Below are positions 22,591 to 22,630 of a stretch of DNA of 22,630 nt, piece after piece. The position numbers and the translations under genes are program-made. The notes under the pieces were generated by a model. That model saw only the letters and a program-made list of their open reading frames with translations, ran no database searches and was not told the DNA's origin. Positions within the stretch are counted from its first letter, which is position 1, and each line of letters begins with the position of its first letter. This stretch comes from Kuafuiihalomonas sp964477875 (GTDB taxonomy: Bacteria > Myxococcota > Kuafuiibacteriia > Kuafuiibacteriales > Kuafuiibacteriaceae), in contig CAYZFR010000052.1 in the NCBI GenBank assembly GCA_964477875.1, positions 1-22,630 on the forward strand, given 5' to 3'.

Positions 22591-22630
22591 AGATCGGAAG
22601 AGCGTCGTGTAGGGAAAGAGTGTAGATCTC
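22591..22630. other. Illumina adapter contamination
   Basis: The final 40 bases begin AGATCGGAAGAGCGTCGTGT and continue exactly as the reverse complement of the Illumina TruSeq universal adapter. They are not genomic DNA. The true contig end is base 22590 or slightly earlier. Confidence 0.97.

Noticed and set aside
1..22630. CRISPR arrays, tRNAs, transposases, integrases or att-type direct repeats
   Set aside because: None seen; composition and gene style are uniform throughout and nothing points to a mobile element.

Overview
The window is 22.6 kb of dense, very GC-rich bacterial chromosome with strong G/C preference at third codon positions. There are no tRNA or rRNA genes, no CRISPR array and no recognisable insertion sequence. 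The gene content (soluble Hanks-type kinase, PEGA-domain membrane protein, MltF-like lipoprotein with doubled sensor domains, NtrY-like sensor kinase, DUF4124-like protein) fits a Gram-negative of the Myxococcota/former Deltaproteobacteria type. That placement is an inference from style, not a proven assignment. The last 40 bases are not genomic: they are Illumina adapter read-through, so the final gene is cut at the contig end.

Left part (1-4183, + strand): a possible gene edge, an exported DUF4124-like coiled-coil protein, gyrA, and an unrecognised gene coupled to gyrA by an ATGA overlap. Next (4145-11241, - strand) is a tight five-gene operon read right to left: class A penicillin-binding protein, phosphodiester glycosidase-like exported protein, exported unknown protein, shortened family-5 solute-binding-like protein, and NtrY-like membrane histidine kinase. 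Every junction is a 1-4 nt stop/start overlap (TTGA, TTGA, GTGA, TGATG). I read this as an envelope synthesis-plus-sensing module; it is the best candidate here for an undescribed system.

Middle (11325-13008, + strand): a soluble Ser/Thr kinase divergent from the PBP operon, then family I inorganic pyrophosphatase. A - strand exported protein with an apparent internal duplication (13028-13873) diverges from a lytic transglycosylase lipoprotein (14016-16124) across a region with a perfect 10-bp inverted repeat. A - strand pair (glutamine amidotransferase of the TrpG/PabA type, then a Fur-family regulator, TTGA overlap) diverges from dtd.

Right part (17716-22590, + strand): an intergenic region with a 189-nt rod-like imperfect palindrome, a PEGA-domain membrane protein, a beta-helix protein in the same reading frame just past the PEGA TAG stop, and an SLC12-type cation-chloride cotransporter-like gene truncated by the contig end.

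Several genes start at TTG or GTG. Those starts were chosen because they give 4-nt overlaps, fit a Shine-Dalgarno sequence, or give the usual family N-terminus. Functional calls for gyrA, the PBP, ppa, dtd, the amidotransferase, the Fur protein and both kinases are secure at family level. Four proteins (3446-4183, 6921-8009, 13028-13873 and the edge ORFs) are not recognised.
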